Shown here: positions 47,772 to 56,749 of the stretch, one piece after another
Position numbering within the stretch: the stretch's first letter is position 1
How the letters are laid out: each line of letters starts with the position of its first letter
Assembly (NCBI GenBank): GCA_028335825.1
Contig: JAIOKI010000004.1
Span: 310,001 to 374,000 of the forward strand
Direction: 5' to 3'
Source: Nosema muscidifuracis
Taxonomy: Eukaryota > Microsporidia > Nosematidae
DNA: 64,000 bases
The notes under the pieces: generated by a model
The model's input: only the letters and a program-made list of their open reading frames with translations
Told to the model about the DNA's origin: nothing
Databases searched by the model: none
Translations under genes and position numbers: made by a program

Positions 47772-48932
47772 ATGTTAGATGAAGTCGAAATCTTTAGAAT
47801 GAAGAAATTATTAAAAGGATTGAGAGAGAGTAGAGGAAATGGAACTTCGATGATTTCACTTATCATACCACCAAAAGATCAAATACATAGAATATCTAGA
47901 ATGTTAACTGATGAGTATGGTACAGCTTCTAATATAAAATCTAGAGTTAATAGGTTAAGTGTGCTTGGAGCTATAACGAGTGCACAGAACAAACTTAAGA
48001 CTTATAAAGAGACACCTACAAATGGACTTGGAATATTTGTAGGAACAATTTTAAATGATCAAAATAAAGAAAGAAAGATATCTGTTGGTATTGAACCTAT
48101 TAAACCAGTAAATACTTCTCTTTACATGTGCGATTCGAAATTTCATGTTGACGATTTGCTTGCTCTTTTTGAAGATGAATTCAAATATGGTGTTGTAGTT
48201 ATAGATGGACAGACTACTTTATTTGCTAGCTTACAGGGAAACGTTAAAACAATTTTACAACAAATACATGTTGATTTGCCTAAAAAACATGGTAGAGGAG
48301 GTCAATCTTCAGTAAGATTTGCTCGTTTACGTGTAGAAAAGAGATTCGCTTATATTAAAAAAGTGTCTGAAATTATTTCTAATTTATTTTTGACTAATAA
48401 TGTTATGAATGTTGAAGGAATAATTTTAGCTGGTCAGTCTGATTTGAAGAATGAATTGGCGCGTATTCTTGATCAACGTATAAAGGTAATAAAAACTGTT
48501 GATACAAATTATGGAGCAGAAAGTGGACTTAATCAGGCTATTGAATTGTGTGAAGATGTACTTAAAGATGTGAAATTATCAAAGGAAAAAAAAATTTTAC
48601 AAGATTTTTTTAATGAAATTAATTTAGACACTGGAAAATATTGTTTTACTACTAAAGAGACAATGTATTGTCTGGAACTTGGTGCTGTAGAAACTCTAAT
48701 TGTATGGGAGAATTTAGAAGAGATTAGAGATGAAGAACCTTTTGTAGATTGGATAGCTGAAAATTATAAGAATTATGGATGTACATTAGTTTTTGTTAGT
48801 GATAAAAGTTCTGAAGGTACACAATTTGTTGATGGATTTGGTGGAATAGGAGGTATTTTAAGGTATAAAGTAGAAGTAAACACCGATTATGACGAGAACT
48901 TTTCTTCAGTAGAGGATGATGACATATTTTAA
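47772..48932 (+). CDS. SUP45: Peptide chain release factor eRF1
   Basis: It recognises all three stop codons in the ribosomal A site and triggers release of the nascent chain together with eRF3. All key motifs are present: TASNIKS at residues 51-57 and YMCDSKF (YxCxxxF) at 118-124 in the decoding domain, and GGQ at 176-178 (KKHGRGGQSSVRFARLR), the catalytic loop of the middle domain. The C-terminal eRF3-binding domain follows and ends in an acidic tail. At 386 residues it is some 50 shorter than typical eRF1, mostly at the C-terminus, in keeping with microsporidian compaction. Canonical decoding motifs argue for the standard genetic code. Convergent with the next gene, 64 nt apart. Confidence 0.97.
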   Translation: MLDEVEIFRMKKLLKGLRESRGNGTSMISLIIPPKDQIHRISRMLTDEYGTASNIKSRVNRLSVLGAITSAQNKLKTYKETPTNGLGIFVGTILNDQNKERKISVGIEPIKPVNTSLYMCDSKFHVDDLLALFEDEFKYGVVVIDGQTTLFASLQGNVKTILQQIHVDLPKKHGRGGQSSVRFARLRVEKRFAYIKKVSEIISNLFLTNNVMNVEGIILAGQSDLKNELARILDQRIKVIKTVDTNYGAESGLNQAIELCEDVLKDVKLSKEKKILQDFFNEINLDTGKYCFTTKETMYCLELGAVETLIVWENLEEIRDEEPFVDWIAENYKNYGCTLVFVSDKSSEGTQFVDGFGGIGGILRYKVEVNTDYDENFSSVEDDDIF

Positions 48933-48996
48933 ATAAAATATTTATAAAAATTAAGTATGCATAAGTATTTTTAATTTAAGAATTGGATTTTTTTAA

Positions 48997-50160
48997 TTAA
49001 TTTTCTTTCGATGATATATTCTTGCTTGCTTCTAATAATTCTTCTTTGACTTTTTCAACACTTACTTGTAAGGATTTATAACTTTTGATTTTCATGATGA
49101 TTAAGTTTGCTAAACTTTCATTAATTACATTCTCTAAACGTGTGATTTTCTTATTTTCAAGTTCAATAATTTCAAGACACTTTCTTTTTGCTTCTAAAAG
49201 CATAGTTTTCATAATATTTCCCCCAGTATTTGATATTTCTTTAATAGCCACTTTTGCTACACTTGCAGCTACAGAAGGATGAACAACTGATGATAAAAAT
49301 ACAAGAAGATGACTAACAGGATTGCTTGATAACATAAATGGCACATGTGTAGCAAATCCTATTTTTTTTAAATTATTTTCTAATATAGGTATCATCATAA
49401 AATGATAGATACAGTCATGTTTGGACTTAGTTCCTACATATTGAGATACATTCATCCAATCATCTCCATATTTTTCAATAGCTTCCAATAATTTAATTTC
49501 TTCTCTTTTAGACCAAGTCTTTTCAATAACTTCACGATTTATTTTATAAAAATCACTACTAGTATTTTCTTTTGGATATTTTCCCTTATCATAACATAAA
49601 TTACAAATTACAATATTAGATTTCGTATAAAAGTCACTTTGGTTACCACATTCACAATTAATTAACATCAATTCTTTTACATTAACTTCTTCTAAATCTG
49701 ATTTAACTTCTTCTAATTTAGACTCATTTTCTGATTTTAAATTATTGATTGAATTAAGAATGGATGTACATTCTTCTATAAAATCTCTGTTATTAATCAT
49801 TTTTAATTTATTCAAAAACGAGTAAATCTTATAAACTTCCCCAAATTTATAATCACTTAATTTACTACGTACTATTTTAAAAGTTAAATATTCTTTATTA
49901 TCTTCGTACATTTTTATAATTTTATTACGTATTTCTAAATATTTTTCAGATATCTCCAAAAATTGATTCTTTTCAAATTTGCTTATTTCATTTATATTGT
50001 ACCATTTGTAGATAATTGGGTCAGTAAATCTACATTTTTTTGATACTTGTGTATTAAATATATAAGTTGGAATGTTCAATGGTGGTTTGGCATTTTCTCG
50101 TTTTGTACCGTATATTTGTTCAAGTTCTACTTTTTCATAAATTGGATATACATTTTGCAT
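48997..50160 (-). CDS. RSC8: SWI3/RSC8-type subunit of a SWI/SNF chromatin remodeller
   Basis: A scaffold subunit of SWI/SNF or RSC remodelling complexes, acting in the nucleus. It has a SWIRM domain at about residues 30-125 (PTYIFNTQVSKKC to RDFIEE), a ZZ-like zinc site with Cys 169, 171, 186 and 189, a SANT domain at 214-260 (TWSKREEIKLLEAIEKYGDD then WMNVSQYVG), and the family-specific segment NPVSHLLVFLSSVVHPSVAA at 280-299 followed by VAKVAIKEIS. A C-terminal coiled coil (about 320-385) would mediate dimerisation. At 387 residues it is shorter than yeast Rsc8 (about 560). Only one such paralogue would be expected in a reduced genome. Its start is preceded by CCCC 7 nt upstream. Confidence 0.93.
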   Translation of the reverse strand: MQNVYPIYEKVELEQIYGTKRENAKPPLNIPTYIFNTQVSKKCRFTDPIIYKWYNINEISKFEKNQFLEISEKYLEIRNKIIKMYEDNKEYLTFKIVRSKLSDYKFGEVYKIYSFLNKLKMINNRDFIEECTSILNSINNLKSENESKLEEVKSDLEEVNVKELMLINCECGNQSDFYTKSNIVICNLCYDKGKYPKENTSSDFYKINREVIEKTWSKREEIKLLEAIEKYGDDWMNVSQYVGTKSKHDCIYHFMMIPILENNLKKIGFATHVPFMLSSNPVSHLLVFLSSVVHPSVAASVAKVAIKEISNTGGNIMKTMLLEAKRKCLEIIELENKKITRLENVINESLANLIIMKIKSYKSLQVSVEKVKEELLEASKNISSKEN

Positions 50161-50470
50161 AAATAGAGGGGTTAAATATTTAAAAATAAAAAATAGAGCA
50201 TAAACTCAAATGAGACTTATGACAAAAAAATCATAATAATTAGCTAAAAAAATAAAAAATCAGAATATCAAATTAATCATAAAAAAGATAATTTAATGCT
50301 GAAAAATCTTAGACAAAATATTAACTGCAATATTAACAATGGTGATACATGGAAGGATATAAAATGTATTGTTTCAAAATAATCAATTTTTTAGAATTTT
50401 GAAATGAATCTTCATTTTTCTTACCAATGTTTCATAAATATTTATAAATCTTTCTAAAATAAATAATACA
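50161..50470. promoter_or_regulatory. Divergent promoter region of RSC8 and the BAP31-like gene
   Basis: A 310-bp AT-rich spacer between two divergent starts. On the RSC8 side CCCC lies at 50168-50171 (reverse strand). No such motif precedes the BAP31-like start. No TATA element can be singled out in this composition. Confidence 0.5.
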
Positions 50471-51061
50471 ATGGGTATAACAACTAAACTAGTACAATCA
50501 GTCCTTTACATAGAAATGACTTTATTCACAATTCTCCTTCTTCCAATCCCAAAATACTTCAAAAAGTCTTTTATAGATACAATTTACAAATCTCGTTTTC
50601 TACAACCTTTTATTCATATTCTTTATGTCTTGTACACGATGATACTCATAATGTTTATAGATTCCTTAGTAAAACTCAATAGAAATATTCCTTATGAGCT
50701 TGTATACCACACAGAAAGAAATTTCTATTTGACAGGGTTCACTTTGTATCTTGCATTAGTGTTTAAAATATTTGTCAGTATGTTAAATAGTTTATATAAA
50801 GAAGAAGAATCAGTTAATATATTAAAGAAACAAATTAAGAATTCACAAACATTTGTAGATTCAATAATAAGTAAAACAGGTGATAAGGATGAAATTATTG
50901 TTAAATATCAAAATCAGGTTAAAGAACTTAACAAGAAGATATTGAGTGATGAAATACTTATCAAACAGTATACGAATAATCAAAATGAATATTATGCTTT
51001 ACTTGATAAATATAATGAAATGATTGATAAGAAAAATAGAGAAAATAAGAAGAGCAAATAA
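50471..51061 (+). CDS. BAP31/Yet-like endoplasmic reticulum membrane protein
   Basis: A 196-residue protein with three hydrophobic segments at about residues 8-26, 46-64 and 86-106, then a long charged coiled coil (about 110-190) and a C-terminal KKSK, a di-lysine ER retrieval signal with Lys at -3 and -4. This layout, and the TERNFYLTGFTLYLALVF segment (compare RAQRNLYIAGFSLFLWLV-type sequences of BAP31), mark the BAP31/Yet family. Family members associate with the translocon and with exit of membrane proteins from the ER. It is slightly shorter than yeast Yet1/Yet3. No C-run motif is seen before its ATG, unlike its neighbours. Confidence 0.85.
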   Translation: MGITTKLVQSVLYIEMTLFTILLLPIPKYFKKSFIDTIYKSRFLQPFIHILYVLYTMILIMFIDSLVKLNRNIPYELVYHTERNFYLTGFTLYLALVFKIFVSMLNSLYKEEESVNILKKQIKNSQTFVDSIISKTGDKDEIIVKYQNQVKELNKKILSDEILIKQYTNNQNEYYALLDKYNEMIDKKNRENKKSK

Positions 51062-51554
51062 AAATATTATTCAAATGATTTTTGTTGAAATAACATTTGT
51101 TAATTAAATATTATTATGATCCACTTGTTAATTAAATATCTTCATAGAGATTTTTTAAAATATAATTAAGAAGTGTCATAGCAATTCTATTGATAATATT
51201 ATTTATAATTTTAAGATTAGTAATTTTTTTCTCAGTTTAATCATTATAATACGATAAGAATTTTAATTAAAAATATCAGGTAATGATTAATGAATAAAAA
51301 TTTTATTTAAAAATGAATTTTGAAATATTTTTTACACGAAAAATATCTTATCAGTTTCATCTTGAAAAATCAGAACTTTAATAGTATAAGAACAAAAAAA
51401 TAGGATTTGTACGATAAACTTCTTATGCTAATAAAAAATATTTAATTTAACTAAAAAGATAAAAAATGTAAAAAACATCCTTAATTCTTGTCATTTATCT
51501 GTACAATGGCACAGTATAAAAAAATTAAAGAAAGCTGCTAATTTTACCCCCAAT
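51062..51554. other. AT-rich intergenic region with a short direct repeat
   Basis: A 493-bp spacer. GTTAATTAAATAT occurs twice (about 51098 and 51128). The last bases hold ACCCCC at 51546-51551, 3 nt before the next ATG. Nothing else is recognised. Confidence 0.5.
51546..51551 (+). promoter_or_regulatory. ACCCCC start-proximal motif
   Basis: A run of five C in an AT background, ending 3 nt before the ATG at 51555. It supports that ATG as the start of the polymerase B-subunit gene. Confidence 0.6.
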
Positions 51555-52466
51555 ATGAAAGAAAAAGATATTTACGAAATTTTTACTATACAAAACCATA
51601 TAAAACTCACTAAAGAAGCCTTAAAACTTTTGTCATCTCATGATTATAACATACATGATATTATAAAAGAATATAAAAAATTATCTAAATCTTCTGTGAT
51701 AGATATAGATATCCTTACTAAAATAATAGATAACAAATACTCTTTACATGAATATAATTACAAATATTATTCTTTATTATCTCATTACAACTTCTTAAGA
51801 TCAAAATTAAAATCTGTTACAAATATATCTGAGTTGGTCCCCCATCATGAGACTAGCATACAAGGAATAGTCTATATAAACAAACAGAATGATCATGTTA
51901 TAGAAGACAGTACAGGTATAATTAAAATAGAAGGAGTCAAGTATAAAGACATATTTATCACAGTATGTGGTATATTAACAGAAGATATATTTTTAGTATC
52001 AAATAAAGAAGAAGAATCTTGCATATTTAATAATAAGGAAGGTATACCTGTAAATATAAATAACCATAGAAAAATTTTAATTTATAATACAGTGCTTCCA
52101 AAAATATTGAACGATAATACAGTTAATATTTTGTTAAATTGTTCGTTACATGAAGATACTAAGAATACTTATATTATTAATGATACTATACCAAGAATAT
52201 TTAATTTAAATAATAAGAAGATTTCTTTGTATAACAAACAAATTATAAATAATTACAAAGATATTCCTGTATACTTGGATACATATAATTATAATTTTAT
52301 GAATGATATTAATTTATTTTATAGGGATGAGTATGATATATTTATAGTATCTGGACATGCTGACCATATAGAACTATATAAAGAAAAGATATTTGTAATA
52401 ATTGGAAGGGGAAGTACAGCAGTAGAAATATCAAATGATCGACTTAAATTTGTAGAAATTGACTAA
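51555..52466 (+). CDS. Probable DNA polymerase epsilon B subunit (Dpb2-like), reduced
   Basis: 303 residues. A helical N-terminal part (residues 15-60, LTKEALKLLSSHDYNIHDII) resembles the N-terminal helical domain of Dpb2/POLE2. An OB-fold-like segment follows at about 100-150: IQGIVYINKQND, IEDSTGIIKIEG, then ITVCGILTEDIFLVSN, corresponding to the 'edP-TG-v-l' and 'CG.l..d.f.v' strands of these subunits. The C-terminal half matches only loosely an inactivated phosphoesterase domain, ending with IIGRGSTAVEISNDRLKFVE. Dpb2 holds polymerase epsilon to the replicative helicase. The protein is much shorter than yeast Dpb2 (689) or human POLE2 (527), so a different replicative B subunit is possible. 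Convergent with the following gene. Confidence 0.5.
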   Translation: MKEKDIYEIFTIQNHIKLTKEALKLLSSHDYNIHDIIKEYKKLSKSSVIDIDILTKIIDNKYSLHEYNYKYYSLLSHYNFLRSKLKSVTNISELVPHHETSIQGIVYINKQNDHVIEDSTGIIKIEGVKYKDIFITVCGILTEDIFLVSNKEEESCIFNNKEGIPVNINNHRKILIYNTVLPKILNDNTVNILLNCSLHEDTKNTYIINDTIPRIFNLNNKKISLYNKQIINNYKDIPVYLDTYNYNFMNDINLFYRDEYDIFIVSGHADHIELYKEKIFVIIGRGSTAVEISNDRLKFVEID

Positions 52467-52524
52467 TTTAGAATAATTGATGGAAAAGCAGATATTAAAT
52501 GGTTAATGAATGAAGTTCTTGTGA

Positions 52525-52725
52525 AATATTAAAAATTAAAATTACTAATGAAAGCACTATTGACAAATATTAAAAATTAAATTACTGATGAAAGCACTAT
52601 TGATAAAGATTAAAAATTAAAATTAACTGATGAAAAGCTTATAAAATAATTACTCATTAAAATTACTGATAAAAGCACTATTGACAAATACTAAAAATTA
52701 TTGACAAATATTTAAGATTAAATTC
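52525..52725. repeat. Tandem repeat of about 40 bp, 4-5 copies
   Basis: Imperfect copies of a unit containing ACTGATGAAAGCACTATTGA, then CAAATATTAAAAATTAAA, fill the space between two convergent gene ends. Confidence 0.75.
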
Positions 52726-52726
52726 A

Positions 52727-53419
52727 TTAATTAATCCTTTTTTTATTAATGTTTATATCTTTAAACTCACTGAGATCTTCTTTCTCTTCTTTTATTTCTT
52801 CAGGTACTATTTCTTTTTTAGAATTTATTTCTTCAATTTTTTCTAAAATATCAGAATATTCCATATCAACTGCTTTAAATACTTCAATACTTTCTTGGTA
52901 ATATTTTAATGCCATATCGTAATCATTAAGAAATTCATAAGCACTCGCCATGCTCATATACACATCCCCATATTCAGATATATCAGCATTTATTTTTTTG
53001 TATATAGAAATACATTCTATATAATCTCTAATGCTATCTCTAAATTCGTTGTTTAATAAAGATATCTCCCCTAGAAGAAAGTAAGTCTTTCCCAATGAAT
53101 AATCATCTTTAAGTATAACAAAAGAGTTTCTGCAAATTTCCAACATATTCCAAGCATTCTCAAGATCGTCTTCTATATCTTTTCTTTCTGATAAATCGAA
53201 CCCAGAATGAATATTTTGTATCTCATCTATAAAATACTGGTTACTATTTTTTATAAGACAATTCGCATAATTAATGTATAAATATGGAACTGTTTCTTCG
53301 TCAGGGTTGACTGTGTCAAGTATTTTGCTGTATATTTCAAGTGCACTTTCAAAATCTCCTTGTGCAAAGTATTGGTTAGCAAGTGGAATATCTTCATAAA
53401 AATCTTCAAGGTTGATCAT
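52727..53419 (-). CDS. NASP/Hif1/Sim3-type TPR histone chaperone
   Basis: A 230-residue TPR protein of the SHNi-TPR family, which binds histone H3 (and H1 or CENP-A in some members) and hands it to assembly factors. TPR1 is at 13-36 (ANQYFAQGDFESALEIYSKI). The acidic insertion (about 63-87), typical of the family, is followed by DDLENAWNMLEICRNSF (85-100), then GKTYFLLGEISLLNNEF, RDSIRDYIECISIY (TPR3, about 110-140) and YGDVYMSMASAYEFLNDYDM, ALKYYQESIEVF (TPR4, about 150-182). The tail is acidic and then basic (NINKKRIN, a possible nuclear signal). Very short for the family. The start is fixed by TTTACCCC ending 3 nt before the ATG. Confidence 0.82.
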   Translation of the reverse strand: MINLEDFYEDIPLANQYFAQGDFESALEIYSKILDTVNPDEETVPYLYINYANCLIKNSNQYFIDEIQNIHSGFDLSERKDIEDDLENAWNMLEICRNSFVILKDDYSLGKTYFLLGEISLLNNEFRDSIRDYIECISIYKKINADISEYGDVYMSMASAYEFLNDYDMALKYYQESIEVFKAVDMEYSDILEKIEEINSKKEIVPEEIKEEKEDLSEFKDININKKRIN

Positions 53420-53422
53420 TTT

Positions 53423-53430
53423 GGGGTAAA
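53423..53430 (-). promoter_or_regulatory. TTTACCCC start-proximal motif of the histone chaperone gene
   Basis: On the minus strand TTTACCCC is followed after 3 nt by the ATG at 53419, the same arrangement as for eRF1. Confidence 0.65.
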
Positions 53431-53878
53431 CAAAAGAGAAAGAAGTCTTGTAAAAAAATTTATTTTCACAAACTCTGATTAAATTTTTTGTAGTTAAAAA
53501 ATAAAAATTATATTTTAATTTAATTTTGGAATTCTAAAAAAGATTGAATTTTATTAAATTCAAAATTTTTCAAATTACCTTTAACAAAATAATTTTTATT
53601 TCAAAGTCCTATCAAATTATCTTTAATTTGAAAATGTAACAAAATCAATTAGATATTTTTTAATTAAAAATAAATGTAGTAAATTCCCCTTTAACAAAAT
53701 AATAGATATTTTTTAATTAAAAATAAATGTTGTAAATTACCCTTACAAAATCAATTAGATATTTTTTAATTAAAAATAAATGTAGTAAATTCCCCTTTAA
53801 CAAAATTAGTTAGATATTTTTTAATTAAAAATAAATTTAATGCCTAAAACAGAATCAAAGAAATTTACATTTTAACAA
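53431..53878. repeat. Intergenic region with a tandem repeat of about 55 bp, 4 copies
   Basis: From about 53636 to 53840 a unit containing TTAGATATTTTTTAATTAAA then AATAAATGTAGTAAATTCCC is repeated about four times, with an internal deletion in one copy. The part nearer the chaperone gene is AT-rich without features. Confidence 0.75.
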
Positions 53879-54385
53879 TTAACTTATAAAATCAAGTATA
53901 TTCAAATTCCCATATTCTATAAAATATCTGTACCCAAGTACTACATTATATTCTTGATTAACTTTCACAAAATTAATATAATTATCTTTCTTAAGATATC
54001 TCAAATAGTTTTCTATATCATCATTCTCGAATAATAAAATCTTCTTAAGATGGTGCACAAGTTGATTAAAATCTATAGATCCTTCATCAAGTAGAATTAA
54101 TACATAAATTACAGAAATCTTTTTATCTACAACAGTATTACCACAAATACTTTCTAATCTTCTTATAGCATACTTTTCACTAGTAAGTGGATCTACTAAT
54201 TCATTTTTATCTATTCCTACTAGTTCTAAGCCTATATCACTTAATTTTAATTTTGTGTATTCTATTAAAGAAAAAATTTCTTTATTTGATATTCCATATT
54301 TTACTTTTAAATCTTGTTTCTTAGTTGTTGTATTCTTGCTAGTATTAAGCATTAATAATCTAACAAAATTACCATAATTATGCAT
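53879..54385 (-). CDS. Nse3-like subunit of the SMC5/6 complex (MAGE homology domain)
   Basis: A 168-residue protein that is nearly all MAGE domain. The opening YGNFVRLLMLN matches the first MAGE helix. FSLIEYTKLKLSDIGLELVG (about 39-58) matches the characteristic L-x-x-x-F-G-L-E-L step. VIYVLILLDEGSIDFNQL (about 93-110) matches the second winged-helix entry. The end, YNVVLGYRYFIEYGNLNILD, matches the W-G-P-R-A-like end of the domain. In the family, Nse3 works with Nse1 and Nse4 in the SMC5/6 DNA-repair and chromosome-maintenance complex. The sequence is strongly diverged, so the call is moderate. CCCC lies 9 nt upstream of the ATG. Confidence 0.6.
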   Translation of the reverse strand: MHNYGNFVRLLMLNTSKNTTTKKQDLKVKYGISNKEIFSLIEYTKLKLSDIGLELVGIDKNELVDPLTSEKYAIRRLESICGNTVVDKKISVIYVLILLDEGSIDFNQLVHHLKKILLFENDDIENYLRYLKKDNYINFVKVNQEYNVVLGYRYFIEYGNLNILDFIS

Positions 54386-54770
54386 AAAAAAAGAGGGGCG
54401 AAATTTAAATATTTTATTTTTATTCTTAAATCAGTTAAATGAATAAATAATCAGTGATATAAAAATTTATCTTTTTATCAAATATATTTTTAATAGTTTA
54501 ATCGTCTTAAATAAAGTTTGAATTTATATTATCATCAAAAAAATTCTCAATCATGTAATCTTTCTTATAAAATTATAATCCTCAATCATGTAATCTTTCT
54601 ACTAAAACTATAATCTTATCTAAGTATCTTTCTACTAAAACTATAATCTTATCTAAGTATCTTTCTTATAAAATAAAATCCTCAATAATGTAATCTTTCT
54701 TATAAAATAAATCCCCAATAATGTAATCTTTCTACTAATAAAATCCTCATCCAAATATTTTTCTTATAAA
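54386..54770. repeat. Tandem repeat derived from the 3' end of the neighbouring gene
   Basis: From about 54540 to 54770 runs a repeat with units such as CCTCAATCATGTAATCTTTC and ATCTTATCTAAGTATCTTTC, separated by TATAAAAT-type links (about nine copies). The array leads straight into TTCTCATCCATGTAGCTCTT, the reverse complement of the last codons of the RPC5 gene, of which the units look like diverged copies. CCCC at 54395-54398 belongs to the Nse3 start. Confidence 0.7.
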
Positions 54771-55958
54771 TTAAATTCTCATCCATGTAGCTCTTTTCAG
54801 TACATAATATTTTTCAAATATTTTAAAAAATTCTTCTACATTTAAACATTTTTCAGTAACTATCTCATTAATCTCTGATTTCTTAATATTATTCTTTTCT
54901 AAAAGTCTCATTACTTCTTCTATTTCTGTACTTAGTTCTATACAATAAAAATTATTTTTTATTTCTATTAAATTATTCTCACTAACAAACTTGTAAACAT
55001 CTTCCATATCAAGTCCACTAATATTTTTGATATCCTGTAAAGTAAAAATTAATTTATTTTTTAAATCATTAAGTAATTTAGTATTCTTAAAATCAATAAC
55101 AAGATCTTCATAATATCCTTTAAGATAATATCCATCATTCTTTTTAACACATAATTCATCTATAATAGTCTTATAATCTACACTATCACTTTCTAATTTA
55201 ATTATTCTATCTGTATTTTCAAATATCTTCAATATTTTATTACGTATTTCTTGTAAATATTTGTCATAAAATTTATTCTTTAAAATATATCTACCTTTGT
55301 AATAAAAAGTAAGTCTTTGAAGACTTAATTTTATATTATCAGATAGAAATCCATCATAAGTATTTATACAAGAAGATTTAAATAAATTAAATAAATCTTT
55401 ATAATTAACTATTACTCTATTTTTAATACATCTTTCTATCTTCTCAATATTAAATTTTATATCTTTTTTAGGAATAGAACTTAAACTCAATGCCATAATT
55501 TCTTTATCAAGATTTTTATATTCCATTTTTTTTGAAGCTTCATTTTCTAAATTTTTAATTTTAAAATTTATATTTTTTTTTCTATGTTCAATTTCTTCTC
55601 TACTTTCTACTTTACGAAATTGAAGAATTGATTTTTCAACATCTTCTTCAGGAAATTTTGTATTAAATTTGTACACTGAATTTATTTTATAACATGTACA
55701 AGAATCTTCATTAGAAGCTGGAATAAGATAATATGATGTTTTTGGTGAATATCCATAAGCATAGTGTGTTATACTATCTGTCTTGTTTCTATATAATGAT
55801 GTATTAGACTTAGGAAGGTTATGTTCAAGTTCTAAATATTTTGAGAAAGGCTTTATGTTTACACAATTTATTTTTAATTTGTTTTCTATTTGGCCTAATT
55901 TGTATATGCTGAGATTCGAGTTTACTAAATTTATGCTAATAACTTTTTTTATTTTCAT
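54771..55958 (-). CDS. RNA polymerase III subunit RPC5 (Rpc37 homologue)
   Basis: A 395-residue protein. The N-terminal 150 residues follow the RPC5/Sin family: VISINLVNSNLSIYKLGQIE like the usual K-E-I-x-V-x-L-x-x-x-L-x-x-x-L-Y-L-x-Q-Y-P start, then LELEHNL, HYAYGYSPKTSYYLIPAS like the G-x-L-H-L-x-P-V step, and LQFRKVESREEIEHRKKN like the family's R-F-x-R-x-E-S-x-x-x-x-x-R. In yeast Rpc37 pairs with Rpc53 in a TFIIF-like heterodimer that acts in initiation, termination and reinitiation by Pol III. The C-terminal 200 residues contain winged-helix-like segments, as in the longer human RPC5. CCC lies 6 nt upstream of the ATG (55965-55967). Confidence 0.65.
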   Translation of the reverse strand: MKIKKVISINLVNSNLSIYKLGQIENKLKINCVNIKPFSKYLELEHNLPKSNTSLYRNKTDSITHYAYGYSPKTSYYLIPASNEDSCTCYKINSVYKFNTKFPEEDVEKSILQFRKVESREEIEHRKKNINFKIKNLENEASKKMEYKNLDKEIMALSLSSIPKKDIKFNIEKIERCIKNRVIVNYKDLFNLFKSSCINTYDGFLSDNIKLSLQRLTFYYKGRYILKNKFYDKYLQEIRNKILKIFENTDRIIKLESDSVDYKTIIDELCVKKNDGYYLKGYYEDLVIDFKNTKLLNDLKNKLIFTLQDIKNISGLDMEDVYKFVSENNLIEIKNNFYCIELSTEIEEVMRLLEKNNIKKSEINEIVTEKCLNVEEFFKIFEKYYVLKRATWMRI

Positions 55959-56749
55959 TTTAAAGGGATAAGAAAAAGATTTTTAAATTCAGTCAGAGGA
56001 GATTTATAAAAATTATATTAGATTTTGTGCATTATAATAATTTAATTTAGATATTGTTAGTTCATTATAAACAAGTTATCTCAAAAAAGTGGAAAACATT
56101 TATTTATTTTAGATATTGTTAATTCATTATAAATAAGTCATCTCAAAAAAGTGGAAAACATTAATTTAATTTGGATATTGTTAGTTCATTATAAACAAGT
56201 CATCTCAAAAAAGTGGAAAGATTTATTTAATTTGGATATTGTTAATTTATCATAAATAAGTTATATTTATAGTAAAGAGAAGTCATCTCAAAAAAGTGGA
56301 AAGATTTATTTAATTTATATATGCATCATACCCTATTTAAAATAAAATTCTAATAAAGATAAGTTAATCATTTAAATTTCATATCACTTAAATATGAAAT
56401 TATTTTTTATTTTTAATAAAAATTAAAAATACTGTCAAAAATATCATCTTGACATGTTGAGATACTAGCTAGTTTTTATATTTATTAAGGAATGTATTTA
56501 ACAAAAATTAAAATAATAACTTATTTCTTTAGTAATGAATATATTATCAATAAATTTGTGTTTAGTATATGAAAATCTTAGGGTATAAAAATAATGAAAT
56601 ATACCCTTTGAATTAAATATATAAATTTCTTATCAGATACCCTGTATAAAATTTAGTAGAATAAAATTAAGATATTAATATATCTTTTAGTTAATTTAAA
56701 TACACTTTTTTAATATAAAAAGAAATATATTTATTTCTCAATTTTTTTT
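55959..56749. repeat. Intergenic region with a tandem repeat of about 62 bp, 4-5 copies
   Basis: From about 56030 to 56320 a unit containing GGATATTGTTAGTTCATTAT and then AAACAAGTCATCTCAAAAAA, GTGGAAA is repeated 4-5 times, with partial copies at the right end. From 56.32 to 56.75 kb it is AT-rich with nothing recognised. Confidence 0.75.
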
